Source: Xanthobacteraceae bacterium
GTDB taxonomy: Bacteria > Pseudomonadota > Alphaproteobacteria > Rhizobiales > Xanthobacteraceae
Reading direction: 5' to 3'
Length of the DNA: 64,000 nt
Assembly (NCBI GenBank): GCA_028290465.1
Contig: JAQGJU010000068.1
Coordinates: forward strand, 1-64,000
How positions within the stretch are numbered: position 1 is the stretch's first letter; the number at the start of each line of letters is the position of its first letter. Both the position numbers and the translations under genes were made by a program. Shown piece after piece: positions 25,515-34,720 of this stretch. The notes beneath the pieces are model-generated. The model made no database searches. It was given only the letters and a program-made list of their open reading frames with translations, and was not told where the DNA came from.

Positions 25515-27393
25515 GCTTCGCATCGAAGCCACCATCAACGGCCGCAAGGTCAAGCGCACCGCGCAGCCGCACCAGCGCCTGCTGGATTTTCTGCGCGACG
25601 ACTTGCACCTGACCGGTGCCAAAGAAGGCTGTGGCGCCGGCGAATGCGGCACCTGCTCGGTGTTCGTCGATGGCGTGCTGAAAAAGAGTTGCCTAGTTCC
25701 GGTCGGCAAGGCGCAGGGCACGAATATTGAAACCGTCGAGTCGCTTGCCATGGGCAACGATCTGTCGGTGCTGCAGCAGGCGTTCCACAAGGCCGGCGCC
25801 AGCCAGTGCGGCTATTGCATTCCCGGCATGGTGATGGCGGCGACCGCCGCGATGCGGGCAAATCCGTTCGCCGGCCGCGAGGAAATCAAGGAACGGCTGG
25901 GCGGCAATATCTGCCGTTGCACCGGCTATCAGAAGATCATCGACGCGGTCGAACTGGCCCGCGATGTGCAGAATGGCCGTCTGCCGATCTCAGCATTGGC
26001 CGAACTCGATCAGGAAGACGGCAAATTCATCGGGGCGAACATTCGCCGGCTCGACGCGCCCAGCAAGGTGTCGGGCGCGCTGAAATATGCCGCCGACATG
26101 ACCATGCCCAACATGCTGCACTTGCAGGTGCTGCGCTCGCCGCATCCGCATGCCCGCATCGTGTCGATCGATACGTCGCAAGCCGAGGCGATGGACGGCG
26201 TCGAGGGCGTGATCACCTGCGCCGACGTGCCGGGCGAAGATGGCTTCGGCGTGTTCGTGCACGACCAGCCGATCATGGCGCGCGACAAGGTGCGCTATGT
26301 AGGCGAGGCGGTAGCCGCGGTCGCGTCCGAAGATCCGGTAATCGCGCGCCGCGCGCTCGAAAAGATCAAGGTAGTCTACGAGCCGCTGCCGGCGCTGTTC
26401 GACATCGACGCCGCGATGGCGAAGGACGCGCCGGTGCTGCACGACTATGCGCCGGACAATGTCACCAAGCACATCCCGATCCGGGTCGGCGACATCGAGC
26501 AGGGCTTTGCCGAATCCGATCTGGTGATCGAGGAAACCTATTCGACCCAGGCCATCGAGCACGCCTATCTCGAGCCTGAAGCCGGCCTCGCCTATGTCGA
26601 TCCGGACGGCGTCGTCACGGTGATCTCGCCGAGCCAGAACATCACGCATCATCGGCACATGCTGTCGAAGATCATCGCGCAGCCGATCAACAAAGTCCGG
26701 TTCATCATGAGCCCGGTCGGCGGCGGCTTCGGCGGCAAGGAAGACATGATCTATCAGGGCATGCTGGCCCTGATGGCGATGAAGACCCGCCGCCCGGTCA
26801 GACTGGTGTTCACCCGCGAGGAATCCATCGCCTCGACCGCGAAGCGTCATCCGTCCCGCACCGTGCTCAAGATGGGCCTGATGAGCGACGGCCGCATTCG
26901 CGCGCTGCAACTCAACATGATCTGCGATGGCGGCGCTTATGGACTTTCGAGCGAAGGCGTGATGCGCAAGGCCGCGATCCTCGGCGCCGGGCCGTACAAC
27001 ATTCCGCATCTGCGGGTCGATACCCTGGCGCTGTACACCAACAACACGCCGTCCGGCGCGTTCCGGTCGTTCGGCGCGTTGCAGACCCAGTTCGCGACCG
27101 AGACGACGCTCGACATGGCGGCCGAGCGTCTCGGCCTCGATCCGTTCGAAATCCGCCGCGTCAATGCGATGCGCAACGGCGCCACCACGCACACCAAGCA
27201 GAAGCTGAAATCGGTCAGCCTGCTGCGCGTGCTGGAGGCCGCCGCCAAGGGCTCGAACTGGGAAGCCGGTATCCCGACCTCGCGCGGCGATACCCGGACC
27301 GATATGGGCGGCGAGGGCCTGCGTCCGGCCTGCACGCTCGGCGCGCGGTTCGAGACCATCGAGGCGACAGAACCGCAGAGCGAGGTAGCCTGA
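25507..27393 (+). CDS. Molybdenum hydroxylase: [2Fe-2S] subunit fused to the N-terminal half of the Mo-cofactor subunit
   Basis: A 628-residue fusion. Residues 1-80 are a plant-type ferredoxin domain with C42, C47, C50 and C62. Residues 90-150 are the second cluster domain with C101, C104, C136 and C138 (ICRCTGY). From about residue 180 comes the hammerhead domain and the first Mo-cofactor-binding half, with GGGFGGKED and GAFRSFG. It ends before the second cofactor half, which is encoded by the next gene in another frame one base later. Normally the two ferredoxin domains are a separate subunit and the Mo subunit is about 770 residues in one piece. ATG 25507 is coupled to the FAD gene. This could be a real split or a frameshift. 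Confidence 0.85.
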   Translation: MSELRIEATINGRKVKRTAQPHQRLLDFLRDDLHLTGAKEGCGAGECGTCSVFVDGVLKKSCLVPVGKAQGTNIETVESLAMGNDLSVLQQAFHKAGASQCGYCIPGMVMAATAAMRANPFAGREEIKERLGGNICRCTGYQKIIDAVELARDVQNGRLPISALAELDQEDGKFIGANIRRLDAPSKVSGALKYAADMTMPNMLHLQVLRSPHPHARIVSIDTSQAEAMDGVEGVITCADVPGEDGFGVFVHDQPIMARDKVRYVGEAVAAVASEDPVIARRALEKIKVVYEPLPALFDIDAAMAKDAPVLHDYAPDNVTKHIPIRVGDIEQGFAESDLVIEETYSTQAIEHAYLEPEAGLAYVDPDGVVTVISPSQNITHHRHMLSKIIAQPINKVRFIMSPVGGGFGGKEDMIYQGMLALMAMKTRRPVRLVFTREESIASTAKRHPSRTVLKMGLMSDGRIRALQLNMICDGGAYGLSSEGVMRKAAILGAGPYNIPHLRVDTLALYTNNTPSGAFRSFGALQTQFATETTLDMAAERLGLDPFEIRRVNAMRNGATTHTKQKLKSVSLLRVLEAAAKGSNWEAGIPTSRGDTRTDMGGEGLRPACTLGARFETIEATEPQSEVA

Positions 27394-27394
27394 C

Positions 27395-28414
27395 ATGGCC
27401 CGCAAACACGGACGCGGCATGGCCGCCTGCTGGTACGGCATCGCCCGCACCGCGACGGTAGACCGCGCCAGCGCGTTCGCCGAAATCGACGACGGCGGCA
27501 CCGTCAAGGTGCTGACCGGCGTTACCGAGATCGGCGAGGGCATTCTCACCGTGCTAGCCCAGATCGCGGCCGAGGAAGTCGGCGTGCGGCCGCAGGACGT
27601 GACCATCGGCGACAACGACACCGCGCGTTCGCCGGAAGCAGCGCATGCCGGCGCGACGCGGCAGACCTACATGATCGGCAATGTGGTCGCGATGGCGTGC
27701 AGCGAAGCGCGCCAACGGCTCGCCGAGGTGATCGCCAAGCAATGGGACGTCGACGTCGACCTGATCGAGACCGCCAATGGCGAGATCTGGGCGCGCGGCA
27801 CCAATCACCGCATGACGATGTCGGACGCTGTGCACTGCGCGAAAAGTAAGGGCGTCGTGCCGGTCGGCTCCGGTTCGTTCGGCACCGATACGACGGGCCT
27901 CGATCCGGTCGATGGCTCAGGCCGGCCGTGGCAGGCCTATGTGTATGGTTGCCAGGTCGCCGAAGTGGAAGTCGACACCATCACGGGCGAAGTCCAGGTG
28001 CTCGGCATGTGGGCCGCGCATGACGTCGGACGTGCGGTCAACCCGCGCGGCGTCGAAGGCCAGATCGAGGGCGGCATCGTGCAGGCGCTCGGCCAGGGCC
28101 TGATGGAGGACTATCAACTCCAGAACGGCCACACCACGACGCCCGGCTTCGCCAAATACATCCTGCCGACGTCGCTCGACGTGCCGCGCATTACGTCGAT
28201 CATCGTCGAGGACCCGGATCCGATCGGGCGGCTTGGCGTCAAGGGCATCGGCGAGCCCGCGATGGTGCCGACCATCCCGGCGATCATGAATGCGATCTAC
28301 GACGCGGTCGGCGTGCGCATCACGTCGCTGCCGGCATCCCCTGAGAAAGTGCTGGAAGCAATCAAGCGCAAAGAGGCCGAGACGCGCCAACACGCGATGC
28401 AGGCGGCGGAATGA
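27395..28414 (+). CDS. Molybdenum hydroxylase: C-terminal half of the Mo-cofactor subunit
   Basis: A 339-residue protein covering the second Mo-cofactor-binding half of xanthine dehydrogenase-type enzymes: TGVTEIGEGILTVLAQIAAE, QLQNGHTTTPGFAKY and the catalytic Glu at residue 287 (KGIGEPAM). ATG 27395 is one base after the stop of the preceding gene, with AGG about 11 bases upstream as a weak ribosome site. A stand-alone small half of this size matches the split Mo subunits of Eubacterium nicotinate dehydrogenase (about 50 and 37 kDa). A single-base frameshift in a once-fused gene would give the same picture. Nothing else in it looks damaged. Confidence 0.85.
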   Translation: MARKHGRGMAACWYGIARTATVDRASAFAEIDDGGTVKVLTGVTEIGEGILTVLAQIAAEEVGVRPQDVTIGDNDTARSPEAAHAGATRQTYMIGNVVAMACSEARQRLAEVIAKQWDVDVDLIETANGEIWARGTNHRMTMSDAVHCAKSKGVVPVGSGSFGTDTTGLDPVDGSGRPWQAYVYGCQVAEVEVDTITGEVQVLGMWAAHDVGRAVNPRGVEGQIEGGIVQALGQGLMEDYQLQNGHTTTPGFAKYILPTSLDVPRITSIIVEDPDPIGRLGVKGIGEPAMVPTIPAIMNAIYDAVGVRITSLPASPEKVLEAIKRKEAETRQHAMQAAE

Positions 28415-28444
28415 TGTGGGCGGCGCAGAGCGGGAATTTGCAGC

Positions 28445-29320
28445 ATGGCTGAGGCCGCCAACGCTGTGCCTGATGTCGCCGCGCCGCTCGAACTCGCCGA
28501 GAAGCCGTTCGGCGTCGAACTCGCGACGTTGCGGCATCTCGCCGGCCTGCTGCCCGGTGCGCATCCGATCGCCGTTAACGGCGTGAGGTTCGCCGCCTCG
28601 GTCCGGGCACGCAAATTGGTGATCGGCGGCAACGACGAAACGCCGGTGACGATGCCGCGCACGGCCTTCCAGGTCGTCTATCCGGACGGCACAGTGATGC
28701 TCGATGCCGGGATGGATCAAGCCACGCACGAGTCGTTCGGCGGCTCCGAGCCGTATTTTCCGGCGGAATTCGCCAAGCTGCAGCGCGCGCTCGATGCCGC
28801 GCGGCTCATCATCCTGACGCATCATCACGCCGACCATGTGGGCGGTATTCTGACGGCATCCAATTTCAAGACATTGGCGGCCAAGACCCTGATCAGCACG
28901 GAAACCGCGCGCTGTCTGGTCGAGACGCCGCACCGGCCGCATCTGAAGCTCGACCAAGCTGCCGTCGAACACTTCATCGTGCACGATTATCGCAAGCTCT
29001 GTCCGGTCGCGCCCGGCATGGTGATGATCAAGGCGCCGGGCCACAGCCCGGATTCGCAGATGGTCTACATACGGCTGCAATCCGGCCGTGAGATCCTGCA
29101 CAGCGTCGACAGCGCCTGGAACATGGACAATGTCCGGCTGCTCAAGCCGAAGGCGGCGCCGTGGGTTAAGGAAGACGTGCCGCAGGTGATGGGCGAGCTA
29201 CGTTGGCTCAAGACTCTGTCGGAAACCGAGCGCGATCTGACTTTTCTGGTCACACATGACGATGCACTGTTCGCGACGCTGACTGGGTCAGGAGCGATCG
29301 GCAGCGAACTTAAGATCTGA
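28445..29320 (+). CDS. Metallo-beta-lactamase-fold hydrolase
   Basis: A 291-residue hydrolase with the zinc motif HxHxDH as H126-H-H128-A-D130-H131, a later KAPGHSPDSQM His and a final THDDALF segment. The first 100 residues carry a lead sequence with no clear signal peptide, so it is probably cytoplasmic. Family members are lactonases (including 4-pyridoxolactonase and acyl-homoserine lactonases) and thioesterases. It is 30 bases downstream of the molybdenum hydroxylase and 47 bases before a Bug gene. Opening of a lactone or an amide in the same pathway is a reasonable guess. Confidence 0.83.
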   Translation: MAEAANAVPDVAAPLELAEKPFGVELATLRHLAGLLPGAHPIAVNGVRFAASVRARKLVIGGNDETPVTMPRTAFQVVYPDGTVMLDAGMDQATHESFGGSEPYFPAEFAKLQRALDAARLIILTHHHADHVGGILTASNFKTLAAKTLISTETARCLVETPHRPHLKLDQAAVEHFIVHDYRKLCPVAPGMVMIKAPGHSPDSQMVYIRLQSGREILHSVDSAWNMDNVRLLKPKAAPWVKEDVPQVMGELRWLKTLSETERDLTFLVTHDDALFATLTGSGAIGSELKI

Positions 29321-29367
29321 ATTTTCAGGCGGGCGATACCAAAAAGAACGATAAACTGGAGGAACAA

Positions 29368-30360
29368 ATGAAAATTGCGATGAAACTGAGCTTAGCGCTG
29401 GCCGGCTTTCTGGCGGTCGTTGCAAATGCGCCGCAGAGCGCGAACGCGCAGGCCTATCCGTCGCGCGCCATCACCGTGATCGTGCCGTTCCCGGCCGGCG
29501 GTCCGAGCGATGTCGTCGCTCGTATCGTGGTCGAACATATGTCGCGCACCCTCGGCCAGTCGATGGTGGTCGAGAATGTCGGCGGCGCCGGTGGCACGCT
29601 CGGCAGCGGCCGCGCCGCCGCCGCGGCGCCGGACGGATATACGCTGCTGGCCGGCAGCATGGGCTCGCATGTCGCGGCGCCGGTGCTCACGCCGAACCTA
29701 AAATACGACTCGCTGAAGGATTTCGAAGCGATCGGCCTGACCGCGAATGCGCCGGCCGTCATCGTTGCCCGCAAGGATTTCCCGGCCAAGGACCTCAAGG
29801 AATTCGCCGAATATTTGAAGAAGAATGGTGACGCCGTGAAGCAGGCGCATGGCGGCGTCGGTTCGTCCTCGCACATGGCATGCCTGATGTTCACGTCCGG
29901 CATCGGCGCCACGCCGACCCAAGTGGCCTATCGCGGCACCGGCCCGGCGATGAACGATCTGATCGGCGGTCATGTCGATTTCATCTGCGAGCAGGCGGTC
30001 AGTGTCACCGCGCAGATTTTGGCCGGAACGGTCAAAGCCTATGGCGTGTCGTCCGACCAGCGGCTGGCTTCGCTGCCGGATGTCCCGACCGCGAAGGAAG
30101 CCGGCGTCGATTACGGTATGAGCATCTGGGCCGGCGTGTTCGCGCCGAAAGGGACGCCGAAGGAGATAGTCGATAAGCTCTCCGGCGCGCTCGACAAGGC
30201 GCTCGACGATGCCGATGTCAAGAAGCGGCTGGCAGATCTCGGCGGCACCATCCCGGGCAAGGACGAGCGCTCGCCCGCCAAGTTCGACACGCTCATCAAA
30301 GAAGAAATCTCGCGCTGGTCGCCGATCCTGAAGACGGCGGCCGCGGCTCAAGTGAAATGA
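29368..30360 (+). CDS. Bug/TctC-type substrate-binding protein
   Basis: A 330-residue periplasmic binding protein. A signal peptide covers residues 1-27 (SANAQ/AYP). ATG 29368 follows TGGAGGAAC. Family blocks AITVIVPFPAGGPSD, AAPDGYTLLAGS and QVAYRGTGPAMNDLI are present. It probably captures the substrate of the surrounding catabolic operon. There is no TctAB membrane gene in the window, so the partner must be elsewhere. Confidence 0.9.
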   Translation: MKIAMKLSLALAGFLAVVANAPQSANAQAYPSRAITVIVPFPAGGPSDVVARIVVEHMSRTLGQSMVVENVGGAGGTLGSGRAAAAAPDGYTLLAGSMGSHVAAPVLTPNLKYDSLKDFEAIGLTANAPAVIVARKDFPAKDLKEFAEYLKKNGDAVKQAHGGVGSSSHMACLMFTSGIGATPTQVAYRGTGPAMNDLIGGHVDFICEQAVSVTAQILAGTVKAYGVSSDQRLASLPDVPTAKEAGVDYGMSIWAGVFAPKGTPKEIVDKLSGALDKALDDADVKKRLADLGGTIPGKDERSPAKFDTLIKEEISRWSPILKTAAAAQVK

Positions 30361-30448
30361 GCCAAGTGAAGTAATTGGCGTGGGGCGGGCCGGCACACGG
30401 TAGGTTCGCCCCGCCAGATCCAAGTCCATCAACGGAACGACACACTCC

Positions 30449-32338
30449 ATGCTGACACGCGCCGCCGAATCCGACATGCGACACGCCATGCGCACCAGAG
30501 CACGCGCTATTCATGCGGCGGGCGGTCTCGACGCGGCGCTGGCCGCCGGCACCTTGCCGAAGCTGATCGATACGACGCTGTCGGAAGCGCTGGTGCTCGG
30601 CCTGCTGAAGCAGGGGGTCCGCAAATATCTCGCGATCTTCGGCCACGGCTCGACCGATCTCGGTGAAGTGCTGCGCATTTATGATGAAGAGAAGGTCACC
30701 CGCACCTTCAACTGCCGCAACGAAGTCGCGATGGCCCATACGGCGACCGCGCTGCGATGGCAGTATGGCGAGACGCCGGCGGTGATTACCTCAATCGGGC
30801 CTGGCGCGTTGCAGGCGCTGGCTGGATCGCTCGCCGCGGCTTCGAATGGCGTCGGCGTCTATCACATCTATGGTGACGAGACGACGTATGGCGAAGGCTA
30901 CAACATGCAGCAGGTGCCAAAGGAAGAGCAGAACCTCTTCGGCCAGATGACGGCGACGCTCGGGCGCTCCTACGTGCTGCACACGCCGCAGGCGCTGCGT
31001 GATGCGCTGCGCCGTGGCGCGCTGACCGTGAACCATCCGTACCGCGCCGGGCCGTTCTTTTTGTTGCTGCCGCTGAATACCCAGCCGGCGCGGCTGACGC
31101 TCAATCTCGCGGCGCTGCCCGAGCGACCGCAATTGCCGGCTATGGCGCCGGTCGGCGACGTTGCGTTCGACCAAGCCGCGAAGCTGATCGGACAAGCCAA
31201 GCGCATCACGATCAAGGCCGGGGGCGGCACGCGCGGCCACGACGCGGCGATCCGGAAAATGGCCGAGGCGGCGGGCGCCGCCGTGGTGCTGTCGCCCGGT
31301 TCCACGGGCGTGCTGCCAGACGCGCATCCGCAGAACATGCATGTCGGCGGCTCGAAGGGCTCGATCAGCGGCAATCACGCCATGGCGAATGCTGACTTGG
31401 TGATCGTGATCGGCTCGCGCGGCGTCTGTCAGGCCGATTGCTCCGGCATCGGCTACAAGAGCGCGGAGCACGTCATCAACATTAACGGCGATCTCGCCGA
31501 CGCGACGCATTACAACCGCACGCTGGCACTGCCGGGCGACATCTCGGTGATTGCCGAGCGTCTTGCCGCCAAACTATCCGGCATCGATAAGGCCGCCAAG
31601 CGCGCCTGGCTCGATGCCTGCGCGGCCAAGAAGGCCGAGTGGGCGGCGTTCAAGGCGCAGCGCTTCACGGCGGCGCCGATCGAGGACGCGGTGTGGAGGC
31701 GCCCGGTGCTGGTGCAGCCGGCCGCCATCAAGATCGTCGCGGACTTCGCCAAGGAAATTGGCGCCGCGAAGCTGTTCGATGCCGGCGACGTGCAGGCCAA
31801 CGGTTTCCAGATCGTCGAGGACGACCGCACCGGCGACACCTACACCGAGACCGGCGCGTCCTATATGGGCTTCGCGGCGAGCGGCCTGCTGGCCGGCGCG
31901 CTGGCTGACAAGTCGCGTTACTCGATTGCGTTCTGCGGCGACGGCTCGTTCATGATGAACCCGCAGATCCTGATCGACGGTGTTGCGCATGGCCTCAAGG
32001 GTATGGTGGTGATTTTCGACAATCGTCGCATGGCGGCAATCACCGGGTTGCAGCTCGCGCAATATGGTGAGGAATTCCGCACCAACGATAATGTCGCGGT
32101 CGACTATGTGCAGTTGGCCGGCGCCGTCAGCGGTGTGAAGGCGGTTCATGGCGGCACCACGGCTCAGGAGTTGTGCGAGGCGCTGAAGACCGCGCGCGCC
32201 CATGACGGCCTGTCGGTCGTGCATGTGCCGGTCTATAGCGGCCCGAACGAACTCGGCGGCCTCGGCGCGTTCGGCCAATGGAATGTCGGCAACTGGTGCG
32301 ACGAGGTACAGCGCACCTGGGTCGAGCAGGATATTTGA
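30449..32338 (+). CDS. Thiamine diphosphate-dependent enzyme, IolD/acetolactate synthase-like
   Basis: A 629-residue ThDP enzyme. The Pyr domain carries the catalytic Glu in NCRNEVAMAH (E92) and the FGHGSTDLGEVL block seen in IolD, the ring-opening trihydroxycyclohexanedione hydrolase of inositol catabolism. The PP domain has GDGSFMMNP (near residue 497), with a distant FDNRRM in place of the usual NN. ATG 30476 or 30488 are shorter alternative starts. It closes the + strand catabolic operon. IolD-like or cyclohexane-1,2-dione hydrolase-like enzymes split alicyclic diketones, which fits a ring-degradation pathway; an acetolactate-type carboligase is the alternative. Confidence 0.8.
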   Translation: MLTRAAESDMRHAMRTRARAIHAAGGLDAALAAGTLPKLIDTTLSEALVLGLLKQGVRKYLAIFGHGSTDLGEVLRIYDEEKVTRTFNCRNEVAMAHTATALRWQYGETPAVITSIGPGALQALAGSLAAASNGVGVYHIYGDETTYGEGYNMQQVPKEEQNLFGQMTATLGRSYVLHTPQALRDALRRGALTVNHPYRAGPFFLLLPLNTQPARLTLNLAALPERPQLPAMAPVGDVAFDQAAKLIGQAKRITIKAGGGTRGHDAAIRKMAEAAGAAVVLSPGSTGVLPDAHPQNMHVGGSKGSISGNHAMANADLVIVIGSRGVCQADCSGIGYKSAEHVININGDLADATHYNRTLALPGDISVIAERLAAKLSGIDKAAKRAWLDACAAKKAEWAAFKAQRFTAAPIEDAVWRRPVLVQPAAIKIVADFAKEIGAAKLFDAGDVQANGFQIVEDDRTGDTYTETGASYMGFAASGLLAGALADKSRYSIAFCGDGSFMMNPQILIDGVAHGLKGMVVIFDNRRMAAITGLQLAQYGEEFRTNDNVAVDYVQLAGAVSGVKAVHGGTTAQELCEALKTARAHDGLSVVHVPVYSGPNELGGLGAFGQWNVGNWCDEVQRTWVEQDI

Positions 32339-32355
32339 GGCGGCTGACCACGCTT

Positions 32356-32475
32356 AACCCGTCATCCTGAGGCGCCCGGCGCAGCCGGGCCTCGAAGGAT
32401 GCGCGGTCCCGAGGCTGCAACGCTTGGGCGTCGCCCTTCGAGGCTCGCTACGCTCGCACCTCAGGGTGACGGTTA
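32356..32475. repeat. Intergenic palindromic repeat (GTCATCCTGAGG type)
   Basis: A 120-base element has inverted ends around CCGTCATCCTGAGG and CCTCAGGGTGACGG, and internal GGCCTCGAAGGATG and CTTCGAGGCTCGC blocks. I recognise it as a repeat type common in Rhizobiales spacers. It lies in the 179-base gap between the convergent ThDP enzyme and oxidoreductase genes. It can fold into a long hairpin and may act as a bidirectional transcript end. Confidence 0.7.
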
Positions 32476-32517
32476 GATCCAGTCATTCTTCGCGGCGGAT
32501 CGCTTAAGCTAAAGGCC

Positions 32518-33489
32518 TCACCCAATATCCACCGGTTTCCCGCTCGCCGCCGACGCGACCATCGCCTGCATTACGGCGACGTTGTTGATGATGTCCGTCG
32601 GCGACACCACGAACTTGATGCCCTTCGCGACCGCGTCGGCGAAGTCTTCGAGTTCGGCGCGTTCCTTGTCTGTGGCGTCGAACGTCTGGCGCGTCAGCTT
32701 GCCGTCGAGATCGAAGCCGAGCAGTTCGGTGTCGCCGCGCATTTCCAATGAGCCCTTCGAACCGAATACATGCAGGCGCCAGAACGCACTCGAGGCATGC
32801 AGCGTCGCGATGTAACCGGTGACGCCGCCGTTGAAGCGCAGCAGCGCCGATGACGTGTCGTCGACTTCGGCCGAAATGCTCCGGCGGTCGCTATAGGCGA
32901 ACACTTGCTCGACCGTTCCGACGACGTGGATCATCGCGTCCAGCACATGCACGCCGCGCGCCGTCATCGCGCCGGCCGGGCTCTCGGTGCGGTTGGCGCG
33001 CCACAGGCCGGGCTTGAGCTGATAGCCGGACGGGCCGGAGAACTGGCCTTCGACATGCTGCACGGTGCCGATCTCGCCACCTTGGATTTTCTTGCGCATC
33101 TCGATCAGCGACGGCGCGTAACGGCGGTTGAAGCCCATGCCGACCGTGATGCCGGCCTTCTGGCATGCCGCGATCGCGTCGTCGGCGGTGTCGCGCGTCA
33201 GCGTGAACGGCTTCTCGACGAACAAATGCTTGCCGGCCTTGGCCGCATTGACGATCTCTTGATGGTGCTGCGAATGCGGCGTCGCCAACACGATGGCGTC
33301 GATCTCTTTGTCCGCCAGAAGCTCGGCATAGCTGGAGGTCAGCCGCACGTCGTGCTTGGCGGCGAATTCCTGCTGCTTGGACGGATCGCGCGTCAGCGCG
33401 GTGGTGAAGCGAATTTTGCTGCTGTCCTGGACGGACTCGACCAGCCGCGATCCCCAACGTCCCGTTCCACAGATGGCCGCTCGCAACAT
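32518..33489 (-). CDS. Gfo/Idh/MocA family oxidoreductase
   Basis: A 323-residue NAD(P)-dependent enzyme. A Rossmann nucleotide site is at the N-terminus (ICGTGRWGSRL) and the family motif EKPF stands near residue 94, as in inositol and sugar-acid dehydrogenases. The second half has the C-terminal alpha/beta domain. It is downstream of a Bug binding-protein gene on the same strand (135-base gap), so the two are probably co-transcribed. It likely oxidises a cyclic polyol or sugar derivative. It may link to the IolD-like enzyme next door, but it faces the opposite way and could belong to another pathway. Confidence 0.85.
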   Translation of the reverse strand: MLRAAICGTGRWGSRLVESVQDSSKIRFTTALTRDPSKQQEFAAKHDVRLTSSYAELLADKEIDAIVLATPHSQHHQEIVNAAKAGKHLFVEKPFTLTRDTADDAIAACQKAGITVGMGFNRRYAPSLIEMRKKIQGGEIGTVQHVEGQFSGPSGYQLKPGLWRANRTESPAGAMTARGVHVLDAMIHVVGTVEQVFAYSDRRSISAEVDDTSSALLRFNGGVTGYIATLHASSAFWRLHVFGSKGSLEMRGDTELLGFDLDGKLTRQTFDATDKERAELEDFADAVAKGIKFVVSPTDIINNVAVMQAMVASAASGKPVDIG

Positions 33490-33624
33490 GGATGTCTCCG
33501 CCGATGATTTTTATGTTGAAGATGATGGATCGTGGCCGACGTATTCGATTCAGGAACAACGATAATAAGAAATAACGAACCCGGGCGCCACCTTCGCGCC
33601 CGGGTTGTGTTTTGTTCGATGCCA

Positions 33625-34593
33625 TCAGTTCGGCTTCAGACCGGCGGCTTTTACCAGCGTCGCGTTCAGTTCGATGTCCTTCTGAACATGCGCCTGGAAC
33701 TGTGCGGAGGTCATCGGCATCGGTTCGGCGCCGAGCCGGGCGAGACGTTCCTTGACGGTTGGCGTCGCCAGCGCTTTCTGCGTTTCATCGTACAGGCGCT
33801 GGGTGACGGCGACCGGTGTGCCCGCGGTGACGAACATGCCGATCCAGAAATTGTAGTCCGAGTTCGGCACGCCGGCCTCGACGGTGGTCGGAATGTCCGG
33901 GAACGCCGAAGCCCGCGTCGAGCCGCTCACCGCCAGCGCCGTGAGCTGGCCTTCCTTGATCAGCGACAGCGCCGGCGGGATCGGGACGAAATAAAAATCG
34001 ACGCGGTCGGCGATGATCTCGCGCAGCGCCTCGGGGCCGCCCTTGAATGGAATATGCTGCGCCTCGATGCCGGCCGCCATGCGGAAGCGCTCGGCATTCA
34101 GATGCGCGGCGCTGCCGGGGCCTACGGACGCATAGTTCATGCCGCCGGATGTCGCCTTTGCGGCGGCGACGAGGTCGCCGACGTTCTTGTAGCCCTTCGC
34201 CGCGTTGACCACGAGAACGTTCGGCAGATTGGCCAGCGGGATCAGGGCCGGCAGATCCTTCATCGTGTCGTAGCTGAGATTGGCGCTGATCGACGGCAGC
34301 ACCGTATGCGACGACGAATTGATCAGCACCGTGTAGCCGTCCGGCGGTGCCTTGGCGACGGCGGCGGCCCCGATCGCGCCACCGGCGCCGACACGGTTGT
34401 CGATCACGATGGTCTGGTTGAGCTGGGTGCCGACCTGTTCCATCACGGCCCGCGCGATGATGTCGGTGGCGCTGCCGGCGCTGAACGGAACGATGACGCG
34501 AATCGGCTGTTTGGCCGGCCAGTCCTGAGCGGTCGCGGCGGCGGGCGCCGACAGCAGCAGCGCCGCCCACATATAGAGTGCGCTCTTTCTCAT
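33625..34593 (-). CDS. Bug/TctC-type substrate-binding protein
   Basis: A 322-residue periplasmic binding protein with a signal peptide to about residue 22 (AATAQ/DWP). Family blocks are WPAKQPIRVIVPFSAGSATD, APPDGYTVLI and HIPFKGGPEALREII. It is the first gene of a two-gene unit with the Gfo/Idh/MocA oxidoreductase, and probably delivers that enzyme's substrate. No cognate membrane component is nearby. Confidence 0.9.
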   Translation of the reverse strand: MRKSALYMWAALLLSAPAAATAQDWPAKQPIRVIVPFSAGSATDIIARAVMEQVGTQLNQTIVIDNRVGAGGAIGAAAVAKAPPDGYTVLINSSSHTVLPSISANLSYDTMKDLPALIPLANLPNVLVVNAAKGYKNVGDLVAAAKATSGGMNYASVGPGSAAHLNAERFRMAAGIEAQHIPFKGGPEALREIIADRVDFYFVPIPPALSLIKEGQLTALAVSGSTRASAFPDIPTTVEAGVPNSDYNFWIGMFVTAGTPVAVTQRLYDETQKALATPTVKERLARLGAEPMPMTSAQFQAHVQKDIELNATLVKAAGLKPN

Positions 34594-34720
34594 GGTCGTT
34601 CTCCCCGTTCAGGCTTCTTATGCCGCCGCTTTAAGTCCGCGCCGGATCAGCCATTTATACGGTAAAATCCGGCTCCGGCCATGCCCCTGACCATGGGGCA
34701 AAGCGTCCGGGGCGCTGCGG

